A DNA stretch of 28,713 nt from an uncultured Verrucomicrobia subdivision 3 bacterium (GTDB lineage Bacteria; Verrucomicrobiota; Verrucomicrobiae; Limisphaerales; UBA11358), in assembly GCA_903847285.1 (NCBI GenBank), contig CAINDH010000142.1, positions 1-28,713 of the forward strand. The letters are read 5' to 3'. Positions within the stretch are counted from its first letter, which is position 1. Every line of letters starts with the position of its first letter. A model generated the notes under the pieces. The model was not told the origin of the DNA, ran no database searches, and saw only the letters and a list, made by a program, of their open reading frames with translations. Positions 5,368-13,672 of the stretch are shown one piece after another. The translations under genes and the position numbers were made by a program.

Positions 5368-8043
5368 TCATGGAGAACGGATGCGGAAGAACTTCTGCAT
5401 CGCGGAAGGATTGATCGCGTTGGTGAATTGCACCAAGCCCCCCGCGTTGGAAAAATTCGTAGCCACATCCAGCCACGTCAACAGGTTGGTAGAGCTTTGA
5501 AACACCCACGGCTGGTTCGCCAGCGCAGTTGCGGAGAACGTAAGATTGCTCGCGCCGACCACGAATTGAAAATTTCCAAATAGTGGCGGCGGCAGGTTGG
5601 TGAACACTGCTGTCACGCTCGCATTGTTCGTGGGCATAATGAATAGCGTGGTGGGCGCAGTCGCGCTGCTCACCCCTGCTCCGCTCCAGCCAGCGAAAAT
5701 TTTCCCGCTCGGCGGCGCGCTGGCGGCAAGCGAGACAATGGAGCCCGCGCCAAATTTCCCGCCGCCGCTGCCATTGCTCACGCTCAGCGTGTAGGCACTC
5801 GCGGAATTGGTTTTCCAAAATTGCAGCAACTTTTGCAGCGCGAGGGGCGCGTTTGTTGGAGTGGGGCGGCCGAGTTGGTCGCCGGCGTTGATGCCGTGGC
5901 AGTTCGCACACGTCCGCACTTCACCGGGACGGAAGGTGACCCAGTAACGCTCTTTCACCACGCTGTCGTTGGCGTTCGTGCCGGTGAGTTGCCAAGTCAC
6001 GGCGCGATTCGCGGGAACGATCGTCGCCTGCGAGCCGTCGGGCATCAACTCGGTGCCGCCGATGGGCGGAGCGATTTTGGAGCTGGCGTAGTTGAACGCT
6101 GCCGAGTCATGCATCGGCGTGGCGAGCACGCGACGGCCGGGGACGGCTCCGCCGGTCGGGCCGTTGGTGTAGCCGCGCAAGTAATCCGCTTGAAGGAATT
6201 GCAAATGCGTGATGTCGTAAATTTTCCCGCTGTTGGCGATAGAATTCGTGCCGCCGGGAATCCGCAAATTGTAAGGCTGTTGTTTGTCGTTGCCGTCGCG
6301 CGCGGTCACGTTACGGCTGATGACAAGCGCAAGGCCGCGATTCGCGAGGTCGGCCTGAAACGTGTTCATGTCCATGTTCGCGGCAGCAAAACCATTCTGC
6401 TCGATGCTCGCCACGCCGGGATTCCACGGCGTGGGAACAGATCGCGAACGCACTTCCACCGGCTGCAATTCCCAGAGCGCGTTCGTGTGATTGATGCGGT
6501 TGGTGCCCGCCCAGTAAACGGCGTTATTCGTCAGCGCGCCGGCGATGAGAAACTGGTTTGTGAAATGAAACGGCGACGCAGCACTGTTCGTCAGCAGCAT
6601 CAGCTTGTAGCTGTAGGCGGATTTCGGAAACGTGGCGGTGCCGAGATTGGTGTCGAAGCCGCCGGGGTAAATCGAAATCGGCGTGACCGCTGAAATGAAT
6701 TTTCCATGGGACATCGGCAGCGGGTTTCGGTAGTTCAAGCCGCCGCCGCTCGCGGTGACGTAGAAGCACGTCATGCTGTCCGGGTTCAGCGACGGCGGGC
6801 CGACGAGTCCGACGATGCGGCCCGAAGCATGGGCGCCGGTCGTTGGTGAAAAATCCGGCGCGTCCACGCCGTAGTAGGTTCCGTTCGTGCGCGAATCCTC
6901 GGCGATCTGGAACAAGCTTTCAAAGACGTTGGTGTTTGCTGCCAAGACGCCGGCGGCATTGCGCGTTGTGAGGTTGTTGAACGAAAATAAATTCGTGTCC
7001 CCGATAAATGAACTGTTCATTGTGGTGGAAGTAAACTCGTGCCGGCCCATGTGATTGATGATTTCCTCCTCGCCGCCAGCCTCCGGCAGCATCCACGGGA
7101 GAAAAATGTTTAAAGCATTGCCGTTCACGCCCAGCGCGAGGCGATTGGTGGTGTCGTAGTTGCGTGGCTCGGGAAAACTTTCCGTGACATATGGCACGGT
7201 GGTCGCGTTCGCGGCCTCGCTGGTGAAATTATAAGAGCCGTTGTTGTTCGTGCCGAGGCGGTCGTCGGTGGCGTTAGCGTCCTGCACGAGATGATCCCAG
7301 CGCGTTTCGATGACGCGGCCGAAGCTATCCACGAAGGGATTGAACGCGCCGCTCGGCGTATGGTTCAGCACACGCAAATCGCCCGCCGCCGGATCGAGGC
7401 TGTATGTGCCGGTCACGCTCGGCTTGCCGCGATACTCCTCAAGCTGCGGATACAGATTTGTCATGCCTCCGAACGGACGGTCGGTCATGAAAATGATGCG
7501 GTCATCCGTGGCGTATGTCGGATTGACGTTGTTGAAATTCGTCGGCTGGTTCGAAACCTTGACAATCGCGGGAACGGTGCTCGTATTCGCGACGACAGCG
7601 GCGAGATTGGTGACTTCGTAAAGCTGCCAGTGGAATTGTGTCACGTCGTTCGAGCTAGTAGGGGCACCGACTACCATGCTGAAGATCGCCTTCCTGCCCA
7701 GCCAGTGAACCGCCGGGTCGCGCACACCGATGCCGATGCCGTCCTGCACGCCGTTTGTGCCGAAACCGGCGCGGCGCGTCAGGTTCACGAGGCCGAGGTT
7801 GGTCGTCATCAGCCACAAATCGCCGCCACGCCCGGCGTGCTCCGTGTCGGCGACCTGATTGCCGAACGGCGAGACTACCGAGACGAACGTGTTGGAGACA
7901 TTGCCGTTGTTCTCATGCGGCATTTGCACCTGCGTGACGAAGACGATGGGGTTAGTCAGCGTCAGCGCACTGGCGGCGGACGCGAGCCAGACAAACAATA
8001 GCGCAGCAAAAAAGTTTTTCCCAATCGGCGGCAGAATTTTCAT
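5368..8043 (-). CDS. Exported HzsA-like monohaem protein with C-terminal repeat modules
   Basis: 891 residues with a clear signal peptide (Lys-rich start, hydrophobic core, AASA-type cleavage near residue 26). The main body (about 40-730) resembles the hydrazine synthase alpha-subunit-like family, beta-propeller-type proteins carrying 'SFPEPRNYDT', 'NPLPMSHGKFI', 'GGTELMPDGSQA' and the terminal haem box 'RTCANCHG' (CXXCH at about 712-716). True hydrazine synthase belongs to anammox planctomycetes; homologues elsewhere ('HzsA-related') have unknown function, so no reaction is claimed. After it come an InlB/Listeria-type bacterial repeat (about 750-815, 'FAGWSGAG...VTAVF') and a final module (about 820-891, 'QSSTNLLTWLD...FFRIRSP') shared with neighbouring genes. 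It should be periplasmic or outer-surface and c-haem loaded. Confidence 0.8.
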   Translation of the reverse strand: MKILPPIGKNFFAALLFVWLASAASALTLTNPIVFVTQVQMPHENNGNVSNTFVSVVSPFGNQVADTEHAGRGGDLWLMTTNLGLVNLTRRAGFGTNGVQDGIGIGVRDPAVHWLGRKAIFSMVVGAPTSSNDVTQFHWQLYEVTNLAAVVANTSTVPAIVKVSNQPTNFNNVNPTYATDDRIIFMTDRPFGGMTNLYPQLEEYRGKPSVTGTYSLDPAAGDLRVLNHTPSGAFNPFVDSFGRVIETRWDHLVQDANATDDRLGTNNNGSYNFTSEAANATTVPYVTESFPEPRNYDTTNRLALGVNGNALNIFLPWMLPEAGGEEEIINHMGRHEFTSTTMNSSFIGDTNLFSFNNLTTRNAAGVLAANTNVFESLFQIAEDSRTNGTYYGVDAPDFSPTTGAHASGRIVGLVGPPSLNPDSMTCFYVTASGGGLNYRNPLPMSHGKFISAVTPISIYPGGFDTNLGTATFPKSAYSYKLMLLTNSAASPFHFTNQFLIAGALTNNAVYWAGTNRINHTNALWELQPVEVRSRSVPTPWNPGVASIEQNGFAAANMDMNTFQADLANRGLALVISRNVTARDGNDKQQPYNLRIPGGTNSIANSGKIYDITHLQFLQADYLRGYTNGPTGGAVPGRRVLATPMHDSAAFNYASSKIAPPIGGTELMPDGSQATIVPANRAVTWQLTGTNANDSVVKERYWVTFRPGEVRTCANCHGINAGDQLGRPTPTNAPLALQKLLQFWKTNSASAYTLSVSNGSGGGKFGAGSIVSLAASAPPSGKIFAGWSGAGVSSATAPTTLFIMPTNNASVTAVFTNLPPPLFGNFQFVVGASNLTFSATALANQPWVFQSSTNLLTWLDVATNFSNAGGLVQFTNAINPSAMQKFFRIRSP

Positions 8044-8098
8044 GGCTCAAGTCTAACGCGACTGGAGACGACTTCCATACGCCGGTCGGCTTATTCTT

Positions 8099-10081
8099 TC
8101 AGGGCCGCATCAACCGGAAAAGTTTTTGATCCACCATCGGAATGGTGGCGGTCTGGCCGTTGGTGAAGAAGAGCGGCGGAAACGGTGAGAGCGTCCACGG
8201 CCCAGCGGCGTCCGGCGCAGACTCGATGAAAAATCCGTCGAGATCGAGCGGCCACGTCACGACGACGTTTTCGGAGTCTACTGGCTGAATGCTCAAGTGC
8301 GGCGCAACGGGCAGCACACGGACGCGCACGGGCGCGGACCAGGTGCGCGCGCCGAAGTTGTCAATTGCGCGTGCGGAGAACGCGTGGTCGCCGACGGCCA
8401 CATTCGTCACGGTCAGGACATAAGGCGCGTTGGATGCCTGACCGATGATGAGGTTGCCAGAATAAAAATTCACCAAGCGGATTCCGTCAGGATCGCTCGC
8501 GGCGGCGGCGAGCAGCACGTTGGTCGGCACGATGAAATAATTACCGTCCGCCGGATTGGTGAGCGCAATGTTGGAAAGCGTGTTGGTCGGCGGATTGATG
8601 GCGAAGTTGATCACGCTATTGGCGGAGACGGTGATGCCATCGCTGACATTGAAGGTGAATCCATCAAGGCCAGTGGCGTTGTTGCTCGGTGTATAAGTCA
8701 GGTCGGGTGGTGTCCCGGCAAGCGAGCCGCGTGTGGGCGGAGTGACGATGGTGAAATTGAGCGCGTCGCCGTCGGCGTCGGTGCCGGTGAGCGTGAGATT
8801 CGTCGGTGTGTTTTCCCAGAGGTTCACGTTTTGCGGCAGCGCGACGGGCGGGCGGTTGATGATGGGCGGCGGCGTGCTGTCGAAGGAATAAATCGTGCCG
8901 CTGCTGGTGCCGATAAAAACAACATTGCCCACCGTGGTGATGCCGCCGCCCTGCCCGAGCGCGTTGGTAAGGCCGGGTGCAAACGGAAAATCCAGACCGG
9001 AGCCTTGATTGAATTGTGACCAGTCGCGTCCGTTCGGCGAACGATAGACGCCGCCTTGCAGTAAATAATTCTGGTTCATGAACGTGTAGGAAACGCCGGA
9101 CGGCGGCGTGACGATGCGCCCCGAACCGAGGCTGGCGAGAAACCCGTTCGTCGCGGCAAAGTAGGAACCATCCGCCGGCCGCCAACCAATGAGGCTGCAA
9201 CCATTCCAGTTTGTGTAACCGGCAAACTGGCCAAGCAAATAATTGTTCAGTAGAAAATTTCCGTAGTGATCCAGCCCGCCAATGCGCGCATCGCCGATGC
9301 GGCCGAGCGGATTCACGGTGTTGGTGCTGGTGAAATTCGGATCGAGGCTCGACCACGTAACTCCGTTGTTGGTGGTTTGCAAAAAGCCGCCCGTCTCGGT
9401 GCCGATGACCACCCGATTGTTCCAACCGGCTAGAATGGAAAACAATGCGCCGAACGTGCCTTGGCCAGAAGGCATGGGCAAATAATTTGTCGGCACGCGA
9501 GCGTTGATGTCGAACGCAGTGAAATTTTTCCCGCCGTTTGTGCTGCGGTAAGCGTAGGGATAAAAGCCAGAGCAAGCCCACAGTGAGCCATCCGGGGCGA
9601 TGGAGAAATTTCCAACATTGCTGGTGTAGGGATAAGTTTTACCCGTGATGGCGGATGCTTGCCAGAGTTGGTTCGTCTCATCCCACCAATAAAAAACTGG
9701 GAGCGTGTTGGTGGATGAGCCAGGCGGATTGAACTGGATGTTTGTGGTGCTGGCGCTGACCTGACTGCCGACGATAACAATCGTGCCCTGCGGCGTGACG
9801 ACCAAGTTCGCGCAAGCGAAGCCGTTGGTGTTGGTGTTCGCGTTCCATAGCGGAAAGCCCGTCATGGGCAAGTTCGTAAAATTTTTATCCGCGAGCGACG
9901 CGCGATAAACGCCGTCGAGAAGGGTGGAATAACAGATGTTCGTGCCGTCCGAGGCGAGCCTTGGCCCGGCAGGATTATTTAGCGTGACGTGCCCCCAATT
10001 ACTCCAGCTGTCAGCGCGGGCAGACGCCGCCAACAAACAAACGCTGGCAAGCAGGGAAAAAAAATCTTCATGGCATGGCAA
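8099..10081 (-). CDS. Exported BNR/sialidase-like propeller protein with Ig-like domains; start apparently frameshifted
   Basis: About 660 residues. The N-terminal ~400 carry photosystem/sialidase-type repeats ('TNGGKNFTAF', 'TTNNGVTWSSLDPNF', 'SPNGRDWSQF') typical of BNR/sortilin-like beta-propellers. Then follow a cadherin/Big_9-like domain ('NRPPVALPQNVNLWENTPTNL...DADGDALNF'), a second Ig-like domain ('NPADGNYFIVPTNVLLAAAASDPDG') and the recurrent C-terminal module ending 'KLFRLMRP'. In frame the only initiator is TTG at 10081, giving the odd acidic start MPCHEDFFSLLAS. The natural ATG at 10071 (MKIFF...) is out of frame by one base across a T8 tract (10057-10064). One extra T would give a textbook signal peptide, MKIFFSLLASVCLLAASARA. 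Function unknown; the 8099 end leaves a 55-bp gap to the HzsA-like gene. Confidence 0.75.
   Translation of the reverse strand: MPCHEDFFSLLASVCLLAASARADSWSNWGHVTLNNPAGPRLASDGTNICYSTLLDGVYRASLADKNFTNLPMTGFPLWNANTNTNGFACANLVVTPQGTIVIVGSQVSASTTNIQFNPPGSSTNTLPVFYWWDETNQLWQASAITGKTYPYTSNVGNFSIAPDGSLWACSGFYPYAYRSTNGGKNFTAFDINARVPTNYLPMPSGQGTFGALFSILAGWNNRVVIGTETGGFLQTTNNGVTWSSLDPNFTSTNTVNPLGRIGDARIGGLDHYGNFLLNNYLLGQFAGYTNWNGCSLIGWRPADGSYFAATNGFLASLGSGRIVTPPSGVSYTFMNQNYLLQGGVYRSPNGRDWSQFNQGSGLDFPFAPGLTNALGQGGGITTVGNVVFIGTSSGTIYSFDSTPPPIINRPPVALPQNVNLWENTPTNLTLTGTDADGDALNFTIVTPPTRGSLAGTPPDLTYTPSNNATGLDGFTFNVSDGITVSANSVINFAINPPTNTLSNIALTNPADGNYFIVPTNVLLAAAASDPDGIRLVNFYSGNLIIGQASNAPYVLTVTNVAVGDHAFSARAIDNFGARTWSAPVRVRVLPVAPHLSIQPVDSENVVVTWPLDLDGFFIESAPDAAGPWTLSPFPPLFFTNGQTATIPMVDQKLFRLMRP
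10057..10064 (-). other. T8 homopolymer at the start of the BNR protein
   Basis: Eight consecutive T (minus strand) directly follow ATGAAGA. With 8 T the ATG frame reads into CCC TGC and leaves the protein frame; with 9 T it joins it exactly. Sequencing error, slippage-dependent expression or phase variation are all possible. Confidence 0.7.
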
Positions 10082-10135
10082 CGTGGCATGGTGATGAATT
10101 TAGCCGAGGTGTGGCGGGTTTACGAGCCTGGCGTA

Positions 10136-10162
10136 GTGGCGCAGGCGAGACGTCTGCGCCAC
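10136..10162. repeat. REP-like hairpin GTGGCGCAG...CTGCGCCAC
   Basis: A perfect 9-bp inverted repeat with a 9-nt loop that itself overlaps the palindrome AGACGTCT. It lies between the end of the beta-helix protein (10167) and the start of the BNR protein. No T-run follows on either strand, so it looks like a REP-type element or a rho-independent-like mRNA stabiliser rather than a canonical terminator. Confidence 0.55.
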
Positions 10163-10166
10163 CACT

Positions 10167-13085
10167 TCAATTCGTCGTGTTATAAAATCTCCGGGCATAG
10201 CGCCACGCGTTTGTGTCGGTAAAAATCCACCCGCCGCTCACGCTGCTGGTCACCACCCCGATGTTGGTCCATATCAGCAGATTCGTGGAGGCGCGGATGG
10301 TGAAGGCTTTGAGCGGAATCGCGTTCGTGCCGATGAATGTCCAGGAGTTCGTCGCGTAAGTTTGCAGCGCGAGGGTCGGGCCAGTGACGATGCCGTCGCG
10401 GACGAGCGTCACATCGTTGCCCGTGCCGCCCGCGTAATGGATGCGGAACGTCTGCGCGCCGACGGTGAGCGGCGAATTTTCGAGCAGCCCGGCGAACGTG
10501 CCGCTCACGGCATCGGCTGCGTCGTTGGCGATGAGTGTGTAGACCGTGCCGGGCGGGAATGTGGGCATCGCCGTTATCTGCAAAGACGCATTGGCCAAAA
10601 CCACCGCACCGGTCACAGACAAGGAATCATAACTCACGCCGGGAACCGGCCCCGTCCCGTCAATCACGAGCGTGACGTTGGAGTTTAAATTCAGTCCGCT
10701 GGAAAAATTCATTTGTCCCGCGCTGCCGAGGCCGGGCGAAACCGTGCCGCCGGAAAAAACATTCGCGCCGAACGTGCCGCCGCCGTCCAGCGTGCCGCCC
10801 GCGACGGCAAAATTTCCGTTCGCGTTGAGCGTGCCGCCGTTGAGCCGCAGTGTGCCGGCAAAATTCGTCGAGCCAAACGGCAGCTGCAACGTCCCCGAGT
10901 CCACTTGCACGAGCGCGCCAGGCTGGTTGAAAAATCGTATGGCTGAATTATCTGACACGCCGCTGCCGCCGGTTTTGCGAAACGTGCCGCTATTGGTGAA
11001 GGCCATCGTGCCGACGCCACCATAACCGAGGCCGAAGTCGCCAGGCATCTGCCAGAGGCCGGAGTTGTTGATGATGGTGTTGCCGCTGCTCACTCCACCG
11101 CCATTCACGGTGACCGTGCCGCGATTGGTCAGCACGAGCGGTGAAATAAATTTCGACACGCTCGTGGCGAAGACCAGCTGGCCATCGGGTTGCACAAGCA
11201 ACTGGCCGTTGACTGAACCTGAATTCATGGTCAACGTGCCGCCACTGACGATGTTCGTGCCGCCAAGCGTCGCGCCATTAAGCGTGAGGTTCGTGATTGA
11301 GCCCGCATTTTGAAACGTGTTCGTGCCGGTGATGAAAATAGTTCCACCAATGAGCTGTAAGCTGGTCGGAATATTCGTCCGCAAGTTCAAGGTGCCGGAA
11401 ATAAAACGGTTGGTTCCGGTCGCCACACCGCCGGCATCTGTCCATGTGCCGCCAGCGAGATCAATGAAGCCCACTGCGTTGAACGTGCCGCCGAACTGGC
11501 TGTTGGTGTCGCTGTTCAAAATCAGGCGGCCCGCGAGACATTCCACTAGGCCGCCAGGCTGGTTCACAAAATTATCATCCAACTGGCTGAACTGATTGAT
11601 GAGCAAGTTGCCCGCCGTCTTGCGAATGATACCGGTGTTAGTCCAGACGATGTGGGTATTGCCGCCATAGTTGACGCTGAAGTCGCCAGTGATTTGCCAT
11701 AGGCCACTGTTGAAAATCCCCCCACCATTACCTATTTGCAGGCTGCCCCCGCAGAGCACGGTTCCCTGATTGATGAGCGTAAGGCCGTAGAGCAGTTTGT
11801 TCGCCGTGCCGCCGACCACGAACTGGCCGTTCGTGGCAATGGTGAGTTTTTCCGGGATGCTGCCGCTGGTGAAATTGAGCGTGCCGGTGACAATGTTCGT
11901 GCCGCGTAGCGCCGCGCCTTCAATCGTGAGGTTAGTGATCGCGCCGGCATTCTGAAACGTGTTCGTGCCGGTCACCCAGACATCGCCGCCAAAAAATTTC
12001 AAACCAGGCGGGACATTCGTGCGCAGATTGAACGTGCCTGAATTGAACATATTCGTTCCCGTGCCGGCAAAAAACCCACCCGCATCCGTCCAAGTGCCGT
12101 TGATGAAACTAAATTTAGCCGGCGCGGTGTTGGTGAACACGCCGGAGAGCAGGCAGGCACCACCACCATTGAACTCCAGCGTGCCGTTCTGCGCCTCGAC
12201 CACGCCCCCGAAGTTTTGGAAAGTGAATGAAGCAATGGATGAGATGCCCGAGCCGGCTGATTTGCGAAGCGTGCCGGTGTTGACCCACACCGCCGACCCA
12301 CCGCCGTTGCCGAAAGCGTTGTCCCCGGTGATCTGCCAGAGGCCGTTGTTATAAATCGCTGTGTTACCCACGGTGATGCTGCCGCTGCTCCAGTTGACCG
12401 TGCCATTGTTGGTGAGGGTGAGCGAGTAGATGTAGGCGCTGTTCGCTCCGGCAAAGTTCAACGTGCCGCCCGCCGCCACGGTGAGCGTGCCGGGCATCCA
12501 CGCGTTGCTCAACGTGAGCGTGCCGCCCGCGTTCACAAAATACTTTGCCGCCGTGAGCGTCGCGTAGCCGTCCACCGCGAACGTGCCGCCGCTGTTGATG
12601 ACACAATTCGAAATGGTGAACGTGGCGAGGTTGTTCACGAATACCGAACCGGCATTTGTGAATTTCACCGCCGCCGCCGTGAGCGTGGCGGAACTGTCCA
12701 GCACTAACGAACCGCCTGGAGTCACCGCCAGCGCACTGGGTGTGAGGATAGAATTGTTGCTCACCACGAGCGCGCCGCCGTTAGTAACCAGACAAAAACC
12801 AACGGTGAACGGACTGGCTTTGCTCACGACCAGCGTGGCCGCGCCGCCGATGGTCAGGCTGGAAAGGGTGACGCCCGGTGCTCCGTTGGTGAGCGACACG
12901 GTGACACTGCTGCTGTTGGTGAGATTGACGGTGTCGCCCGCGCCGGGCAGGCCAATGGGCAACCAGTTGGTCGCCGTGTGCCAACTGCCGCTGGCGGGAC
13001 TGCTCCAAGTAAATATCGTGGCGTGCACCAGTGGCGCAGCCGTGACCAAAAGCAGCGCGAGAAAAAATGGAATGAAACGATTCAT
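10167..13085 (-). CDS. Large exported beta-helix/autotransporter-passenger-like repeat protein
   Basis: 972 residues from ATG 13085 (MNRFIPFFLALLLVTAAPLVHA, a good signal peptide). An upstream in-frame start 12 codons earlier would run into the palindrome at 13117-13142 and would spoil the signal peptide. The 'FTWSSPASGSWHTATNWLPIG' block after cleavage is typical of autotransporter-associated repeat proteins. The body is Gly/Thr/Asn-rich with three large repeats about 214 residues apart, each marked by 'GLWQITGD' or 'GLWQMPGD' (about 248, 461, 676), 'TNTFQNAG.ITNLT' and 'WTNTG..RKTAG'. The terminal ~70 residues match the module seen in neighbours ('IRASTNLLIWTNIG...RRFYNTTN'). No outer-membrane barrel is evident. 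Probably a secreted adhesin or matrix protein; function inferred from fold only. Confidence 0.8.
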   Translation of the reverse strand: MNRFIPFFLALLLVTAAPLVHATIFTWSSPASGSWHTATNWLPIGLPGAGDTVNLTNSSSVTVSLTNGAPGVTLSSLTIGGAATLVVSKASPFTVGFCLVTNGGALVVSNNSILTPSALAVTPGGSLVLDSSATLTAAAVKFTNAGSVFVNNLATFTISNCVINSGGTFAVDGYATLTAAKYFVNAGGTLTLSNAWMPGTLTVAAGGTLNFAGANSAYIYSLTLTNNGTVNWSSGSITVGNTAIYNNGLWQITGDNAFGNGGGSAVWVNTGTLRKSAGSGISSIASFTFQNFGGVVEAQNGTLEFNGGGACLLSGVFTNTAPAKFSFINGTWTDAGGFFAGTGTNMFNSGTFNLRTNVPPGLKFFGGDVWVTGTNTFQNAGAITNLTIEGAALRGTNIVTGTLNFTSGSIPEKLTIATNGQFVVGGTANKLLYGLTLINQGTVLCGGSLQIGNGGGIFNSGLWQITGDFSVNYGGNTHIVWTNTGIIRKTAGNLLINQFSQLDDNFVNQPGGLVECLAGRLILNSDTNSQFGGTFNAVGFIDLAGGTWTDAGGVATGTNRFISGTLNLRTNIPTSLQLIGGTIFITGTNTFQNAGSITNLTLNGATLGGTNIVSGGTLTMNSGSVNGQLLVQPDGQLVFATSVSKFISPLVLTNRGTVTVNGGGVSSGNTIINNSGLWQMPGDFGLGYGGVGTMAFTNSGTFRKTGGSGVSDNSAIRFFNQPGALVQVDSGTLQLPFGSTNFAGTLRLNGGTLNANGNFAVAGGTLDGGGTFGANVFSGGTVSPGLGSAGQMNFSSGLNLNSNVTLVIDGTGPVPGVSYDSLSVTGAVVLANASLQITAMPTFPPGTVYTLIANDAADAVSGTFAGLLENSPLTVGAQTFRIHYAGGTGNDVTLVRDGIVTGPTLALQTYATNSWTFIGTNAIPLKAFTIRASTNLLIWTNIGVVTSSVSGGWIFTDTNAWRYARRFYNTTN

Positions 13086-13116
13086 AGAATTAACCTTGCC
13101 GGACAGAGCTGAATTC

Positions 13117-13142
13117 ACCAATACGCCGAACGGCGTATTGGT
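13117..13142. repeat. Palindromic element, copy 1 (12-bp arms, 2-nt centre)
   Basis: ACCAATACGCCG and CGGCGTATTGGT are perfect complements separated by AA. It lies 31 bp upstream of the beta-helix protein start and 36 bp after the previous gene's stop. A 23/26 identical copy is at 15563-15588, also upstream of a secreted-protein gene at a similar distance. It could be an operator, a terminator stem (no T-run) or a REP-like mobile repeat. Confidence 0.65.
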
Positions 13143-13178
13143 TGGCGCGAAAAGAAGGGTTGCCTGGTGAGAGCCCGC

Positions 13179-13664
13179 CTATGGATTTTTCAGACGGAAA
13201 AACAAATTGCCCGCTGGGTTCACGAGCGTCAGGGAATTCGTCCCGCTCGCTAGCGTCGGACTGCTGCTGGCGTTCCAACTGGCGACGGGTGTGGTGAGGT
13301 TGCCGCTTTGAATCAGGTTCCAGCCGGAAACGTTCTGCCAATAGACCGTCACGGAATTTACGCCACGCGAAATGTAGAGCGTCGGTGCGCCGGGCGTTTG
13401 CACGACGTCGATGAGCGCCCAGTAACCACCGGTCACGGAAAAATTTCCACCGGTGTGCGGCGCGCTCGCATCCGGCTGCCCGATGGTTCCGCCGATGGAA
13501 AAATTTCCACCGCTGCTCGTCCCGCCGCCGCCCGCGATTTTATGCCAGTCCACGGAATAGTTTTGGGCGTGTGAGCGAAGGCAGAAGGATGAATGCAGAA
13601 TGAAGAAACACAGCACGGTGAGGCGTGAGGCGTGAGCTAGGAACCAGTTGATGGAATTTCTCAT
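13179..13664 (-). CDS. Small exported protein with SGGNFSxxGGYW motif and C-terminal module
   Basis: 161 residues from ATG 13664. A longer frame exists but would overlap the preceding gene, whose stop is at 13673, so the 8-bp-spaced start is preferred. An N-terminal hydrophobic segment ('LTVLCFFILHSSFCLRSHAQ') is a signal peptide. The mature start 'NYSVDWHKIAGGGGTSSGGN' followed by 'FSIGGTIGQPDA' and 'GGNFSVTGGYWAL' is a motif pair very common in verrucomicrobial and planctomycete secreted proteins. The rest is essentially the recurrent module ('SGWNLIQSGNLTTPVASWNA...GNLFFRLKNP'). Thus it is little more than an export signal, a short beta motif and the module. Function unknown; likely cotranscribed with the upstream beta-roll protein. 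Confidence 0.8.
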   Translation of the reverse strand: MRNSINWFLAHASRLTVLCFFILHSSFCLRSHAQNYSVDWHKIAGGGGTSSGGNFSIGGTIGQPDASAPHTGGNFSVTGGYWALIDVVQTPGAPTLYISRGVNSVTVYWQNVSGWNLIQSGNLTTPVASWNASSSPTLASGTNSLTLVNPAGNLFFRLKNP

Positions 13665-13672
13665 GGATGAAT

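Noticed and set aside
5821..6693. Long plus-strand frame opposite the HzsA-like gene
   Set aside because: Arg/His-rich antisense reading of a real exported protein in G+C-rich DNA; no domain.
7855..7866. GCCGAACGGCG resembling the palindromic element
   Set aside because: Lies within coding sequence of the HzsA-like gene and lacks the outer arms.
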